Source: JBFWIW01 sp050253535
GTDB taxonomy: Bacteria; Bacillota; Clostridia; Oscillospirales; Oscillospiraceae
DNA length: 28,905 bases
Reading direction: 5' to 3'
NCBI GenBank assembly: GCA_050253535.1
Contig: JBFWIW010000038.1
Coordinates: 1 to 28,905, forward strand
The notes under the pieces were generated by a model, which searched no databases, had not been told where the DNA came from, and worked only from the letters and a program-made list of their open reading frames with translations. The position numbers were made by a program, and so were the translations under genes. This document shows, one piece after another, positions 8,115 to 15,363 of this stretch. Numbering within the stretch: position 1 is the first letter of the stretch; every line of letters starts with the position of its first letter.

Positions 8115-9026
8115 TTATTTAAGATATTCAGCGAACTCTATGAGGAACTGATTGATTTCAGCGCTGTTCTCTTCGGTCAGGTGATACTTGGGCCTTCTGC
8201 AATAGCTGTTCGGCAGTATACCGCGCCTGACCAGCAGTTCTTTTTCGATTGCAAGCAGCGACTCGGGAGAGACCATCCATTTGCGCAGATATTTTTCCAG
8301 CATGTCGTAGATCTTCTGCGCGCCCGCTATATCCCCGGACATAAACTTGTTGTACATGGCGACGTAGACTTCCGTGTAGGAGCAGGCCGGCATAACGCCC
8401 CTGACGCCTATCTTGTAAAGTTCTATCATCTCAAGTCCGGCATAGCCGGTCAATATCACCATGTCGCTCTTGAGGTCCAGGAATTTCTGCAGGAAGTCCT
8501 TTGCGGGCTTGTATTCGATTTTGAACGCCGCGTTCGGGTAATTGTTCGCCATCTCAATAAGCTCTTCATCCGGCATGTAGTGGCCGGTCGCCTGCGGGGC
8601 GTACTGGATCAGAACAGGGATATCAACCGCCTCCAGAACACTGATCATATGATTACGCACTTCGTCGAGGCTGGGATTGAAATAAAAGGGAGGCAGGAGC
8701 GTCAAAGTATCCGCGCCCATCTTCTCATATTCTTTTGCGCGCGCAACAGCCTTTTCCGTGCACCAGTCCGTGACGAACAGATTGCTGGCAGCAGGAGCGC
8801 TCTTCATAATCTCCAGGAAAATATTATTCAGGATGCCGCGCTCGTAATCATTGACCTTATGCCATTCCGAGACCATGCCCCAAAGTCCGACGCCGTGTGC
8901 TCCGGTTTTGGACAGGAAATCGACCAGCTTCGCAAAAGCGTCGTAATCGATGCTGCCGTCTTCCTTAAACGTCATTGAGGATAGGGTATATATGCCTTTT
9001 ACTTTGCTCATCATATCATTTTCCAT
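8115..9026 (-). CDS. DapA/N-acetylneuraminate-lyase superfamily enzyme
   Basis: This 303-aa TIM-barrel protein matches class I aldolases and dehydratases that form a Schiff base with a 2-keto acid. The catalytic Lys is K169 (AAFKIEY) and the partner Tyr is Y142 (IQYAP), 27 residues apart as in the family. The GTTGE motif of true dihydrodipicolinate synthase is replaced by WGMVSE (49-54). The Arg that binds the second carboxylate in DapA is also missing after Y142 (sequence APQATG). It is therefore unlikely to make lysine precursors and more likely cleaves or dehydrates a sugar-derived keto acid. AAAGGAG precedes the first ATG, which fixes the start. It lies between the FGGY kinase and the D-2-hydroxyacid dehydrogenase in one unit. 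A distant paralog is at 18536-19429. Confidence 0.88.
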   Translation of the reverse strand: MENDMMSKVKGIYTLSSMTFKEDGSIDYDAFAKLVDFLSKTGAHGVGLWGMVSEWHKVNDYERGILNNIFLEIMKSAPAASNLFVTDWCTEKAVARAKEYEKMGADTLTLLPPFYFNPSLDEVRNHMISVLEAVDIPVLIQYAPQATGHYMPDEELIEMANNYPNAAFKIEYKPAKDFLQKFLDLKSDMVILTGYAGLEMIELYKIGVRGVMPACSYTEVYVAMYNKFMSGDIAGAQKIYDMLEKYLRKWMVSPESLLAIEKELLVRRGILPNSYCRRPKYHLTEENSAEINQFLIEFAEYLK

Positions 9027-9174
9027 TGTAATTTCTCCTTTTCAAAAATTGTAATTTGAGGGACGCGGCGCTTAAACGGCTGTGCAAATTTCAAAAACAG
9101 GAGCCAAAATCGAATTGCCGGTATACTGATTTGGATTGTCAGGGGGGTAAACGTGTTCTCGCATCAGGCCGGCC

Positions 9175-9191
9175 AACGTATTTGCTACGTT
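9175..9191. other. Small hairpin in the kinase to lyase gap
   Basis: AACGTA and TACGTT (9175-9180 and 9186-9191) flank a five-base loop in the 177-nt gap between the FGGY kinase and the DapA-like gene. A GGCCGGCC palindrome lies just beside it. There is no T-run, so this is more likely a processing or stability element than a terminator, if it is functional at all. Confidence 0.3.
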
Positions 9192-9203
9192 CACCGACGC
9201 GAT

Positions 9204-10523
9204 TTACTTCATATAGTATTTTGCGAGCTCAACATTTCCGAGGATCGGACAATCGTCCACAACTTCAAACGAATAGCCCGGGAATTCCCTCTCCTTCAGT
9301 TTGAGATAGGTGGGCGTCGTCATTCCCCCCGATATTTTGATAACGGGCTGAAGCTTCGTCACTTTTTCCGCCTTCAGAACGGCGTCATAGATAACGCCCT
9401 GCATGCTCTTAAGCAGCGCCGCAAGCATTTGGTCACGCGTCGCCTCAAGTGTCAGGCCGTGCCAGGAGGCCGTTTTTTTCTCCAGGCTCTGACGGTCGCC
9501 CGTCAGATAGGGGTCAAATGTGATAGGATTATCAGCCAGATATTTCTCAAGGGCCTCGTCCAGATAGCCGAAGTAATCGCGTTTTGTCATTTCCCGGCAG
9601 AACTGATCGTAGAACCAGTCAACCCCGAAGCCCCCGCAGGTTATCACATATATCTGCCACAGTCCGGGCAAGGCTGAATTTCTCAGATAATACCCGGGGT
9701 TGACCGCCGGCTTATCGGTCAGAATACTGATCATTTCACTGCTCCCAGCCGTATTCATCATGCAGCCTGCGCTCTTGTTGCCCGCTCCCATCTGCGCGGT
9801 CGCAACGTCGTTTGTGCCTATGGTCACCGGCACGCCGGCGGGTACGCCGAGCTTTGAAGCGATTTCGGGAAGCAGTTTGCCTCTGACGGTTCCCGGGTTG
9901 TATATCTCTCCGAACCAGTCGCGGTTCAGTTTGAATTCCCTTAAAATCGTCTCCGACCAGCCGCCCTGCGTTGTCGTCTCATAAAGCCCCATCATGGAGG
10001 CGTTCACAAGATCCACCATCCATTCGCCCGTCAGTTTCTTGTGTATGTACGTGGGCAGATGGCCGATCCGATAGGTTCTTTTCAGCACTTCCGGCTCGTT
10101 TCGCTGGAACCAAAGAAATGTCATCGCCGAACAGCCGCCGGTAAACGGATATATGCCGGCTATGTTCATGTATCTGTCCCGTCCGAATGTCTCGTCAATG
10201 TACCTGGTCTGCTCGCGGCTCCGTCTGTCCATATGCGTGATAATATTGGGATAAACCAGATTACCTTCCTTGTCCATGAATACCGGCGAGGGTGAAAACG
10301 TATCATAGCATACCAATTCCACCTGTTTCATTTTTTCCGCGTCCAGCTTCGCCGCCGCATTGAAGAAAGCGCCAAGCAGATCCGACTCTTTCAGCTCAAT
10401 TTTTTCACCCGGAAGCAGAACATAATGGTATTCCTCCTTTGCCCAGCAGTGAGTTTTGCAGTTCTCGTCCAAAACAGACATTTTTACCGCGGATGTTCCG
10501 AAATCAATCGACAAAAAAAACAT
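9204..10523 (-). CDS. FGGY-family carbohydrate kinase
   Basis: The 439-aa protein begins MFFLSIDFGTSAVK, the N-terminal phosphate motif of the FGGY kinases (D7, G9, T10). A substrate-contact motif HMDRRS is at residues 97-102. The catalytic Asp is D239 in IGTNDVATAQ, and the adenosine/phosphate region NTAGSSEM is at 257-264. The family phosphorylates sugars and polyols such as xylulose, ribulose, gluconate or erythritol; the exact substrate is not readable. The start at 10523 is supported by GGAGGTG four bases upstream; an in-frame ATG 33 nt earlier has no such site. At 439 aa it is somewhat shorter than the usual about 480-520. An IclR-type motif at 10601-10620 lies in its promoter region. 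It is first gene of the unit with the DapA-like enzyme and the dehydrogenase. Confidence 0.9.
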   Translation of the reverse strand: MFFLSIDFGTSAVKMSVLDENCKTHCWAKEEYHYVLLPGEKIELKESDLLGAFFNAAAKLDAEKMKQVELVCYDTFSPSPVFMDKEGNLVYPNIITHMDRRSREQTRYIDETFGRDRYMNIAGIYPFTGGCSAMTFLWFQRNEPEVLKRTYRIGHLPTYIHKKLTGEWMVDLVNASMMGLYETTTQGGWSETILREFKLNRDWFGEIYNPGTVRGKLLPEIASKLGVPAGVPVTIGTNDVATAQMGAGNKSAGCMMNTAGSSEMISILTDKPAVNPGYYLRNSALPGLWQIYVITCGGFGVDWFYDQFCREMTKRDYFGYLDEALEKYLADNPITFDPYLTGDRQSLEKKTASWHGLTLEATRDQMLAALLKSMQGVIYDAVLKAEKVTKLQPVIKISGGMTTPTYLKLKEREFPGYSFEVVDDCPILGNVELAKYYMK

Positions 10524-10600
10524 AGTGCACCTCCTGTAAAAAATTAAATATGTCAAAGCTATTGCCTGGAAAACACACGGTTTTTGTTGAATAGTTTTAT

Positions 10601-10620
10601 TGTTTAAAACTAGGTTTTAC
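10601..10620. promoter_or_regulatory. Predicted IclR-type operator of the FGGY kinase unit
   Basis: TGTTTAAAACTAGGTTTTAC contains the inverted repeat TAAAAC-TAG-GTTTTA. It matches the motif found upstream of iclR, the second hydroxyacid dehydrogenase and the first dctP. It lies about 80 nt upstream of the kinase start, within the likely promoter (TTGAGT and ATAAAA flank it on the minus strand at 18-nt spacing). Control by the IclR protein encoded at 21594 is inferred. Confidence 0.6.
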
Positions 10621-10672
10621 TCAATAAACAAAAAAATATAAATATGGCCATTGTAATAATAATTGCTCCCGG

Positions 10673-10705
10673 CAAACCGGTGCCGCAGAAATGCGGACCG
10701 GTTTG
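10673..10705. terminator. Hairpin after TRAP unit C2 (probable terminator)
   Basis: CAAACCGG (10673-10680) pairs with CCGGTTTG (10698-10705). The stem continues with T-A and CCGCA/TGCGG, one bulged G and a GAAA loop, giving 14 pairs. It lies 47 nt after the dctM stop on the minus strand. There is no clean T-run, only AT-rich sequence downstream. A sister hairpin with nearly the same sequence is at 14075-14105. Confidence 0.6.
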
Positions 10706-10751
10706 TCGTATGTATTGAGATATCCCGTTCAATTTTTCTTATTGTTTACTG

Positions 10752-12047
10752 CTAAAGCAGCATTGTGCTTAACGCCGGTACAAAAGTTATGATTAAAAGA
10801 GCGATTATAAAGGCAACGATGAATGGAATTGCGTGCCTTGCGATATTTGTGACGGAAAGCTTTGTCATGGAACTTGCGACGTACAGATTCAGGCCGACAG
10901 GAGGCGTTACAAAACCTATTGCGAGGTTGACAATCATTATCACACCGAGCTGCAGACCGCTGACGCCGAACGGCTGAACCATCGGCACCAAAATCGGAGC
11001 TAAAATCAGAATGGCCGCCGTTGTATCCATTATCATCCCCACAAACAGCAGAAAAACATTGATAACAAGTAATAATGAGACTTTTGTCGTAAATACCGCC
11101 AAAGCCGACTGCGTAAATATCTGGGGCGCGCTGGACATCGTCAGTACGCGGCCGAACACGGAAGCTGCAGATACAATTAACATAATCGGCGCAACGGTTC
11201 CTGCGGACTCTATCAGCATGGATACCAGGGATTTAAAATTAACCGTTCTGTAGATCAGCATACTGACTATGAGCGCATAAATAACGGATACTCCGGCAGC
11301 TTCGGTAGGCGTAACAAAACCTCCGTATATACCGCCCAGAATAATCACAGGGGACAAAAGCGCCCATATACTATCTTTTAAGACCCTTATAAAGCCGCCT
11401 TCCCTGAGCTTTCTGGCATTTTCTGCCAGCTTCTCTTTATCTTCTCCATGTTTTTTGCAGTAATAAACCGCATATATAATTAAACATAACGCAATCAGAA
11501 TGCCCGGAACAATGCCGGCAATAAACAGGTCGCCGACTGACACGCCGGTAGCAAGTCCAAACATTATAAACGGTATACTCGGAGGAATGATAACGCCCAA
11601 ACTGCCCGCCACTGTAACCATTGCCGTAACAAAAGTATAGTTATAGCCAAGCTCAGTCAGTATGGGAATACACATTGCGCCGACCGCTGCTACGGTAGCG
11701 GGAGCCGACCCGGATATCGCCCCGTAAAATAGACAGGTAATAATGGTGGCAATGGGAAGTCCTCCCGTCAACGTTCCCATGAAGTAGGCGAAGAAATCAA
11801 ACAGCTTTCTTGATATCCCGCCCTTAGCCATGATAATGCCCGATAGTATAAAAAGTGGGACTGCCAGCATTGACTGGACATCAATTGTTGTTATAAGATT
11901 TCGGAATATAAATGTACTGGTAGCCGGAAACGACGGATCTATAAACTGGGCAGAAATACTGGTTATTCCCAAGCTCGCATATATCGGGATTCCAAGTGCC
12001 AGCGTCACAGCGAATATAATAAAAAGAACAATAACCAATATTGTCAT
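10752..12047 (-). CDS. dctM: TRAP transporter large permease subunit DctM (first system)
   Basis: This 431-aa protein consists almost wholly of hydrophobic segments (about eleven to twelve). It carries DctM-family signatures: ISGSAPATVA at 111-120, GVIIPPS at 151-157 and PPVGLNLYV near the C-terminus. DctM is the ion-coupled translocation subunit of tripartite TRAP importers, which take up carboxylates and sugar acids using a sodium gradient. The start overlaps the dctQ stop by ATGA at 12044-12047. The unit order dctP-dctQ-dctM is the common one. A hairpin at 10673-10705 follows the gene and separates it from the FGGY kinase unit, which carries its own predicted operator. The imported substrate is unknown. 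Confidence 0.94.
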   Translation of the reverse strand: MTILVIVLFIIFAVTLALGIPIYASLGITSISAQFIDPSFPATSTFIFRNLITTIDVQSMLAVPLFILSGIIMAKGGISRKLFDFFAYFMGTLTGGLPIATIITCLFYGAISGSAPATVAAVGAMCIPILTELGYNYTFVTAMVTVAGSLGVIIPPSIPFIMFGLATGVSVGDLFIAGIVPGILIALCLIIYAVYYCKKHGEDKEKLAENARKLREGGFIRVLKDSIWALLSPVIILGGIYGGFVTPTEAAGVSVIYALIVSMLIYRTVNFKSLVSMLIESAGTVAPIMLIVSAASVFGRVLTMSSAPQIFTQSALAVFTTKVSLLLVINVFLLFVGMIMDTTAAILILAPILVPMVQPFGVSGLQLGVIMIVNLAIGFVTPPVGLNLYVASSMTKLSVTNIARHAIPFIVAFIIALLIITFVPALSTMLL

Positions 12048-12556
12048 GACGCCGCACCATCCTTACTCCCTGTCTGGTTTCTGTGCTTCGCTTTCCTTAT
12101 TTTCAATACATATTTTTGCACGATGCGGAAAACGCCCAGGAGATAACCTATCAGAAGAGAGATATAAATGAATTGCATTGGTATTGACATTGACGGGCTT
12201 GCCTGAGGACTTTTCAGAAAATCAAGATAGACTGCATATCCGGGCTTTATCATGTAAACGAATAATACAAATAAGACTACGTCCTGGAAAACATTCAGAT
12301 ATTTTTTAAACTTAGGAACCACAGTTTCTAAAATATCGATACGTATGTTTGTGTCTGTTTTAATCGCATATCCAATTCCAATAAATACAGCCCAGATAAA
12401 ACAATATCTGGCTAATTCATCCGACCATTCCAGCGAGTTCTTCATGACATAGCGCATAAAAACATTAGCGCCAATCAAACATACTATAAACACAAGAAAT
12501 ATTGACATCAGAAGCTGCTCGATATGTTCATTCATCCAAAACAACACTTTTTTCAT
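12044..12556 (-). CDS. dctQ: TRAP transporter small permease subunit DctQ (first system)
   Basis: From MKKVLFWMNE the protein is 170 aa with four hydrophobic segments and a basic C-terminal tail, as in DctQ. FMRYVMKNSLEWSDELARYCFIW matches the conserved DctQ core (W-S-E-E/D-L-A-R-Y). The reading frame is open 28 codons further upstream to 12640. That extension crosses a perfect hairpin and has no ribosome site, whereas AAGGGA precedes the ATG at 12556. DctQ supports the large subunit and the binding protein in the membrane. The gene is coupled to dctM by a four-base overlap and separated from dctP by 150 nt containing the hairpin. Confidence 0.9.
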   Translation of the reverse strand: MKKVLFWMNEHIEQLLMSIFLVFIVCLIGANVFMRYVMKNSLEWSDELARYCFIWAVFIGIGYAIKTDTNIRIDILETVVPKFKKYLNVFQDVVLFVLFVYMIKPGYAVYLDFLKSPQASPSMSIPMQFIYISLLIGYLLGVFRIVQKYVLKIRKAKHRNQTGSKDGAAS

Positions 12557-12580
12557 TGCATATTTCCCTTCTGTGAAACT

Positions 12581-12612
12581 TATGGGCAGGCTGCATCTGC
12601 AGCCTGCCCATA
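12581..12612. other. Perfect intercistronic hairpin between dctP and dctQ
   Basis: TATGGGCAGGCTGCA (12581-12595) and its exact complement (12598-12612) are separated by only two bases, giving about 14 usable pairs. There is no T-run on either side. In many binding-protein transport operons such a hairpin protects the binding-protein message or limits read-through, so that the binding protein outnumbers the permease. That role is inferred from position. Confidence 0.75.
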
Positions 12613-12706
12613 AATGCTTCAAATCGGAGTTCTGCAGCATTTTATAAATGACATGCGCGCAGATTGATTTTAAACTCTCTTTTTGTTGCGAAAACTATGC
12701 CTTTTT

Positions 12707-13753
12707 TCAGCCTACAGTATTTTTAAACGAATCCCATACATCCTTGCTGACTGCTCCTTCAATCTGATCCCACACACCGGCGGTGGCATCTTTAAAGGGC
12801 TTCAGTTCAGCTTCGGACAAATCAACTATGGTTACGTCGTACTGCTCGGTCAGCATTTTTTCTTTTTCAGTATTGGAAGTTTTGGAATACTCCTGATTTC
12901 TGTCACGTCCCACAAGCATGGCCTCGTCGAATATCGCGCGGAGATCATCAGGCAGGCTGTTGTAGAAATCAAGATTGCATATCCACATCCCAACATATCC
13001 AAGATAGTTTATCTTCATCAGGTATTTCTGCTGCTCATAGAATTTCTGGGAGGTAAAAAGCTCCAGAGGGTTATCCTGTCCATCTACGGTCCCCTGCTGA
13101 AGGGCGGTGTAAAGCTCATTGAAAGCCAGAGGCGTCGGGTTTGCGCCAAGCGCCTTCCATGTCGCCATCTGGAATTGGTTCTCCTGTGTTCTTATTGTAA
13201 AGCCTTTCAAATCGTCCAATGTTCTTATTTCTTTATTGGCGGACAGCTGCCTGAAAGAGCTGTGGGTAAGCATAATAAGCTTGAACCCGGCGGCCTGGTG
13301 GTCGGCATCAAGAGCCGCAAGAAAATCTGTATCAAATATTGTTTTCTCCATCGCTGTCTCGTCTTTCCAGGCAAACGGAACGTCAAAAATCGCGGAGCTC
13401 GACACGAAGCTCGTCTGTGTACCGCTGCTGGTAAGCATCATAGTCAGATTGCCTTCCAGAACAGATTCGGTCATCTCCCTGTTGGCTCCAAGCTGCGAAT
13501 TCGGATAAATAGTCACCTTGAAATGCCCATCACCATTCGTCTCCAGGTAATCCTTGATTGCCAGGGCACACTGGTGCTGAGCTGTATCCTCCGCGGTGCC
13601 GTGACCTATAGAAACATTATAAACTGTGTCGTCTGCTTTAACGGTTTCAGAAGCTGTTGCTGTGGTGGTATTCGAGCTGCCGGATGTACTGCTGCAACCT
13701 ATTAACGAGAAAATCATTGCCAATGCGAGTAATAGTGTCAGGGTCCGTTTCAT
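12707..13753 (-). CDS. dctP: TRAP transporter substrate-binding lipoprotein DctP (first system)
   Basis: The 348-aa protein starts with a lipoprotein signal ending LIGC (C20), then a Ser/Thr-rich linker and a DctP-family domain. R168 (SSFRQL) and R188 (GFTIRTQ) are the family's usual carboxylate-binding arginines, and N228 in GQDNP completes the common pocket pattern for acidic sugars or organic acids. TGGAGG precedes the ATG. It is the first gene of the first TRAP unit. Its leader is about 250 nt long and carries a predicted IclR-type operator at 14001-14020. Outside the cell it captures the substrate and delivers it to DctQM. The ligand is not determined; an aldonate or similar acid is the best guess given the enzymes beside it. 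Confidence 0.94.
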   Translation of the reverse strand: MKRTLTLLLALAMIFSLIGCSSTSGSSNTTTATASETVKADDTVYNVSIGHGTAEDTAQHQCALAIKDYLETNGDGHFKVTIYPNSQLGANREMTESVLEGNLTMMLTSSGTQTSFVSSSAIFDVPFAWKDETAMEKTIFDTDFLAALDADHQAAGFKLIMLTHSSFRQLSANKEIRTLDDLKGFTIRTQENQFQMATWKALGANPTPLAFNELYTALQQGTVDGQDNPLELFTSQKFYEQQKYLMKINYLGYVGMWICNLDFYNSLPDDLRAIFDEAMLVGRDRNQEYSKTSNTEKEKMLTEQYDVTIVDLSEAELKPFKDATAGVWDQIEGAVSKDVWDSFKNTVG

Positions 13754-14000
13754 TTTAATTCCTCCATTTAATTATTTTATTAAACCTCAGTCACACCGAG
13801 GATTAACTCCCTGCAACCGCTACGGACGTTTCCACATTCTGCAAAGTACAAGAACAATTTCTTTAATTGACTTTTCAGGAATAGGGCAATCTTATATCTG
13901 ATTCAGCTTTTGGTGCCATGCCTTCTTAATCACAGATGCCTGCATAAAGATGTTTGCGCTAAAGTATGACTGTTGTCATTATTGTCACATAATATTTCGT

Positions 14001-14020
14001 TGTACAAAACTTAGTTTCAT
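14001..14020. promoter_or_regulatory. Predicted IclR-type operator of the first TRAP unit
   Basis: TGTACAAAACTTAGTTTCAT matches the shared motif, with inverted halves AAAC-TTA-GTTT. It is in the same orientation and register as the copies at 10601, 21518 and 22482. It lies about 250 nt upstream of dctP, so the promoter is expected close to it, although I cannot place convincing -35 and -10 boxes. Confidence 0.6.
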
Positions 14021-14030
14021 TATTTAGCAA

Positions 14031-14057
14031 TAATTAATACAGACGGTTAATTAATTA
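14031..14057. repeat. AT-rich inverted repeat beside the operator
   Basis: TAATTAAT (14031-14038) and ATTAATTA (14050-14057) flank an 11-nt centre that reads ACAGACGGTTA. The pieces ACAGA and CGGTTAATTAA also occur in the longer inverted repeat at 21548-21588, which likewise lies just upstream of an IclR-type motif. It may be a second regulator site or an upstream promoter element. Confidence 0.4.
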
Positions 14058-14074
14058 TTCTATATCCCCATGGC

Positions 14075-14105
14075 AAACCGGTACCGCTAAAAGCGGTGCC
14101 GGTTT
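14075..14105. terminator. Hairpin after TRAP/dehydratase unit C3 (probable terminator)
   Basis: AAACCGG (14075-14081) pairs with CCGGTTT (14099-14105). The stem continues with T-G and ACCGC/GCGGT around a TAAAA loop, 13 pairs in all. It starts 25 nt after the stop of the enolase-superfamily gene on the minus strand. It is nearly the same as the hairpin at 10673-10705. It lacks a clean T-run, so termination efficiency is uncertain. Confidence 0.62.
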
Positions 14106-14129
14106 ACCGTCCGGTTTTATAAGTTATTT

Positions 14130-15323
14130 CTATTTTATCGTAACCTTCGCAGAGCAGTTTTTCAAAGCGTATTCCGAGTGCTCGTTGCCAAGGCCGGGCA
14201 AGTCGGGGACCTTGTACTTTCCGTTTATCGGTTGGTAGTCATAGATGGCGAGCTTCTTGTTAGCCTCGTAGAGGCAGTTTCTATGATGCTCATGAATTAC
14301 GAAGTTCGGTATGGCGCACTCCATATGCAGCGCCGCCGCAGTGGACAGAGGCCCTGCGCAGACGTGGATCTGGACGCTGACGTCATACACATATGCCATA
14401 TCGCAGATTTTCTTTGTCTCGGTTATACCTCCGGTATTGCCCATATCCGGCTGAATGACCTGAACGGAATTATTTTCAAAGTACGGGGCATACTGCCATC
14501 TCGTGTAGATGCGCTCGCCCTGCGCGATAGGCATCTCCAGCTTGTCGCAGATGAACTTGTTCATCTTCGGTGTCGGGGTGTTCGGCTCTTCATAATAGAA
14601 AATGTTGTACTTCTGAACCGCCCTGCCGAGCTGTACGGCCGACTGCGCGTCGGGCCGGCTGTGATTTTCCATGATGATATCGACTTTGGGGCCGACCGCC
14701 TCGCGGCATGCGGCGACACGCTCCTCGATGAGCTGCACATAATAGGGACTAAGCAGTCTTTGCATCTCTTCCATCTTGTCAAACGCCCGTCCGTCCCTGT
14801 CAAAAGTGAAAAAGTCAATTTTGACCGCGTCATAGCCTTCGTCCACCGCTTTTTTACAGACATTTACATAGTCCTCAGTAGAGGCCATAACCTCTCCGTG
14901 GTCGCTCCACCCGAACTGCAGCTGCGAGGCATAGCAGCGCAAATTGTCGCGCCTCTTCCCGCCGAGGAGCTTATATACAGGGACATTGAAAAACTTCCCC
15001 TTTATATCCCAAAGCGCAATATCGATTGCCGAAATACCGGCGTTTATGACCGGCCCGCCGCCCTGCCCCCAGAACGTGGTCTTGTAGAGCTTTTCCCAGA
15101 TAATCTCATTATCCAACGGGTCCATGCCTATTATCAGCTGTGCAAAATCCTTCACTATTCCAAATGCGGCATTCTGTGCATTGCCGTATGCAAGCGCCGC
15201 TTCTCCGTCACCGTATATGCCCTCGTCGGTATATATGCGGCAGAGGATGGGACTCCATGTACCTTTTTTGAACTGCTCTACCGGCAGTTCAACCATAAAC
15301 ACATCGACCTGAGTAATTTTCAT
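14130..15323 (-). CDS. Enolase-superfamily acid-sugar dehydratase (mandelate racemase/galactonate dehydratase-like)
   Basis: The 397-aa protein has the N-terminal capping domain (about 1-125) and the TIM barrel of the mandelate racemase subgroup. Likely metal ligands are E219 (IIMEN), E245 or E246 (YYEEP) and E270 (AQGER). H221 in ENHSR sits where the galactonate/mannonate dehydratases carry their HxR acid, K168 is in VKID, and H320 (IHVCAGPLS) is the probable second base. These enzymes dehydrate aldonates or aldarates to 2-keto-3-deoxy acids using Mg2+. It is last in a unit that also encodes a DgoK-like kinase, a DapA-like enzyme and a TRAP importer, which fits that chemistry. A good site, GAAAGGAA, precedes the ATG. 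The exact substrate is unknown; the E219-N220-H221 pattern differs from DFH of classical DgoD. Confidence 0.9.
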   Translation of the reverse strand: MKITQVDVFMVELPVEQFKKGTWSPILCRIYTDEGIYGDGEAALAYGNAQNAAFGIVKDFAQLIIGMDPLDNEIIWEKLYKTTFWGQGGGPVINAGISAIDIALWDIKGKFFNVPVYKLLGGKRRDNLRCYASQLQFGWSDHGEVMASTEDYVNVCKKAVDEGYDAVKIDFFTFDRDGRAFDKMEEMQRLLSPYYVQLIEERVAACREAVGPKVDIIMENHSRPDAQSAVQLGRAVQKYNIFYYEEPNTPTPKMNKFICDKLEMPIAQGERIYTRWQYAPYFENNSVQVIQPDMGNTGGITETKKICDMAYVYDVSVQIHVCAGPLSTAAALHMECAIPNFVIHEHHRNCLYEANKKLAIYDYQPINGKYKVPDLPGLGNEHSEYALKNCSAKVTIK

Positions 15324-15363
15324 AGCTTAATTTCCTTTCAAAATTAAGTCTTCATTGCATTGT

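Larger units (their letters stand above)
13754..14129. other. Regulatory gap upstream of the first dctP
   Basis: This 376-nt stretch has no gene that I trust. From right to left it contains a hairpin ending the upstream unit (14075-14105), an AT-rich inverted repeat (14031-14057), the IclR-type motif (14001-14020) and then about 250 nt of leader before dctP. A small pairing CCTCGG/GAGG is possible at about 13782-13800, but it is weak. Confidence 0.5.

Noticed and set aside
8079..8978. 299-codon plus-strand frame opposite the DapA-like gene
   Set aside because: It has no family motifs and lies wholly antisense to a recognisable enzyme.
12683..13705. 340-codon plus-strand frame opposite the first dctP
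   Set aside because: Cys/His/Arg-rich composition without motifs; the minus strand encodes an unmistakable DctP lipoprotein.
13826..13839. Possible catabolite-repression (cre) site in the dctP leader
   Set aside because: The best alignment to the CcpA consensus has about four mismatches at fixed positions.
14178..15347. 389-codon plus-strand frame opposite the enolase-superfamily gene
   Set aside because: The opposite strand has all catalytic motifs of a known family; this frame shows none and is a codon-bias shadow.
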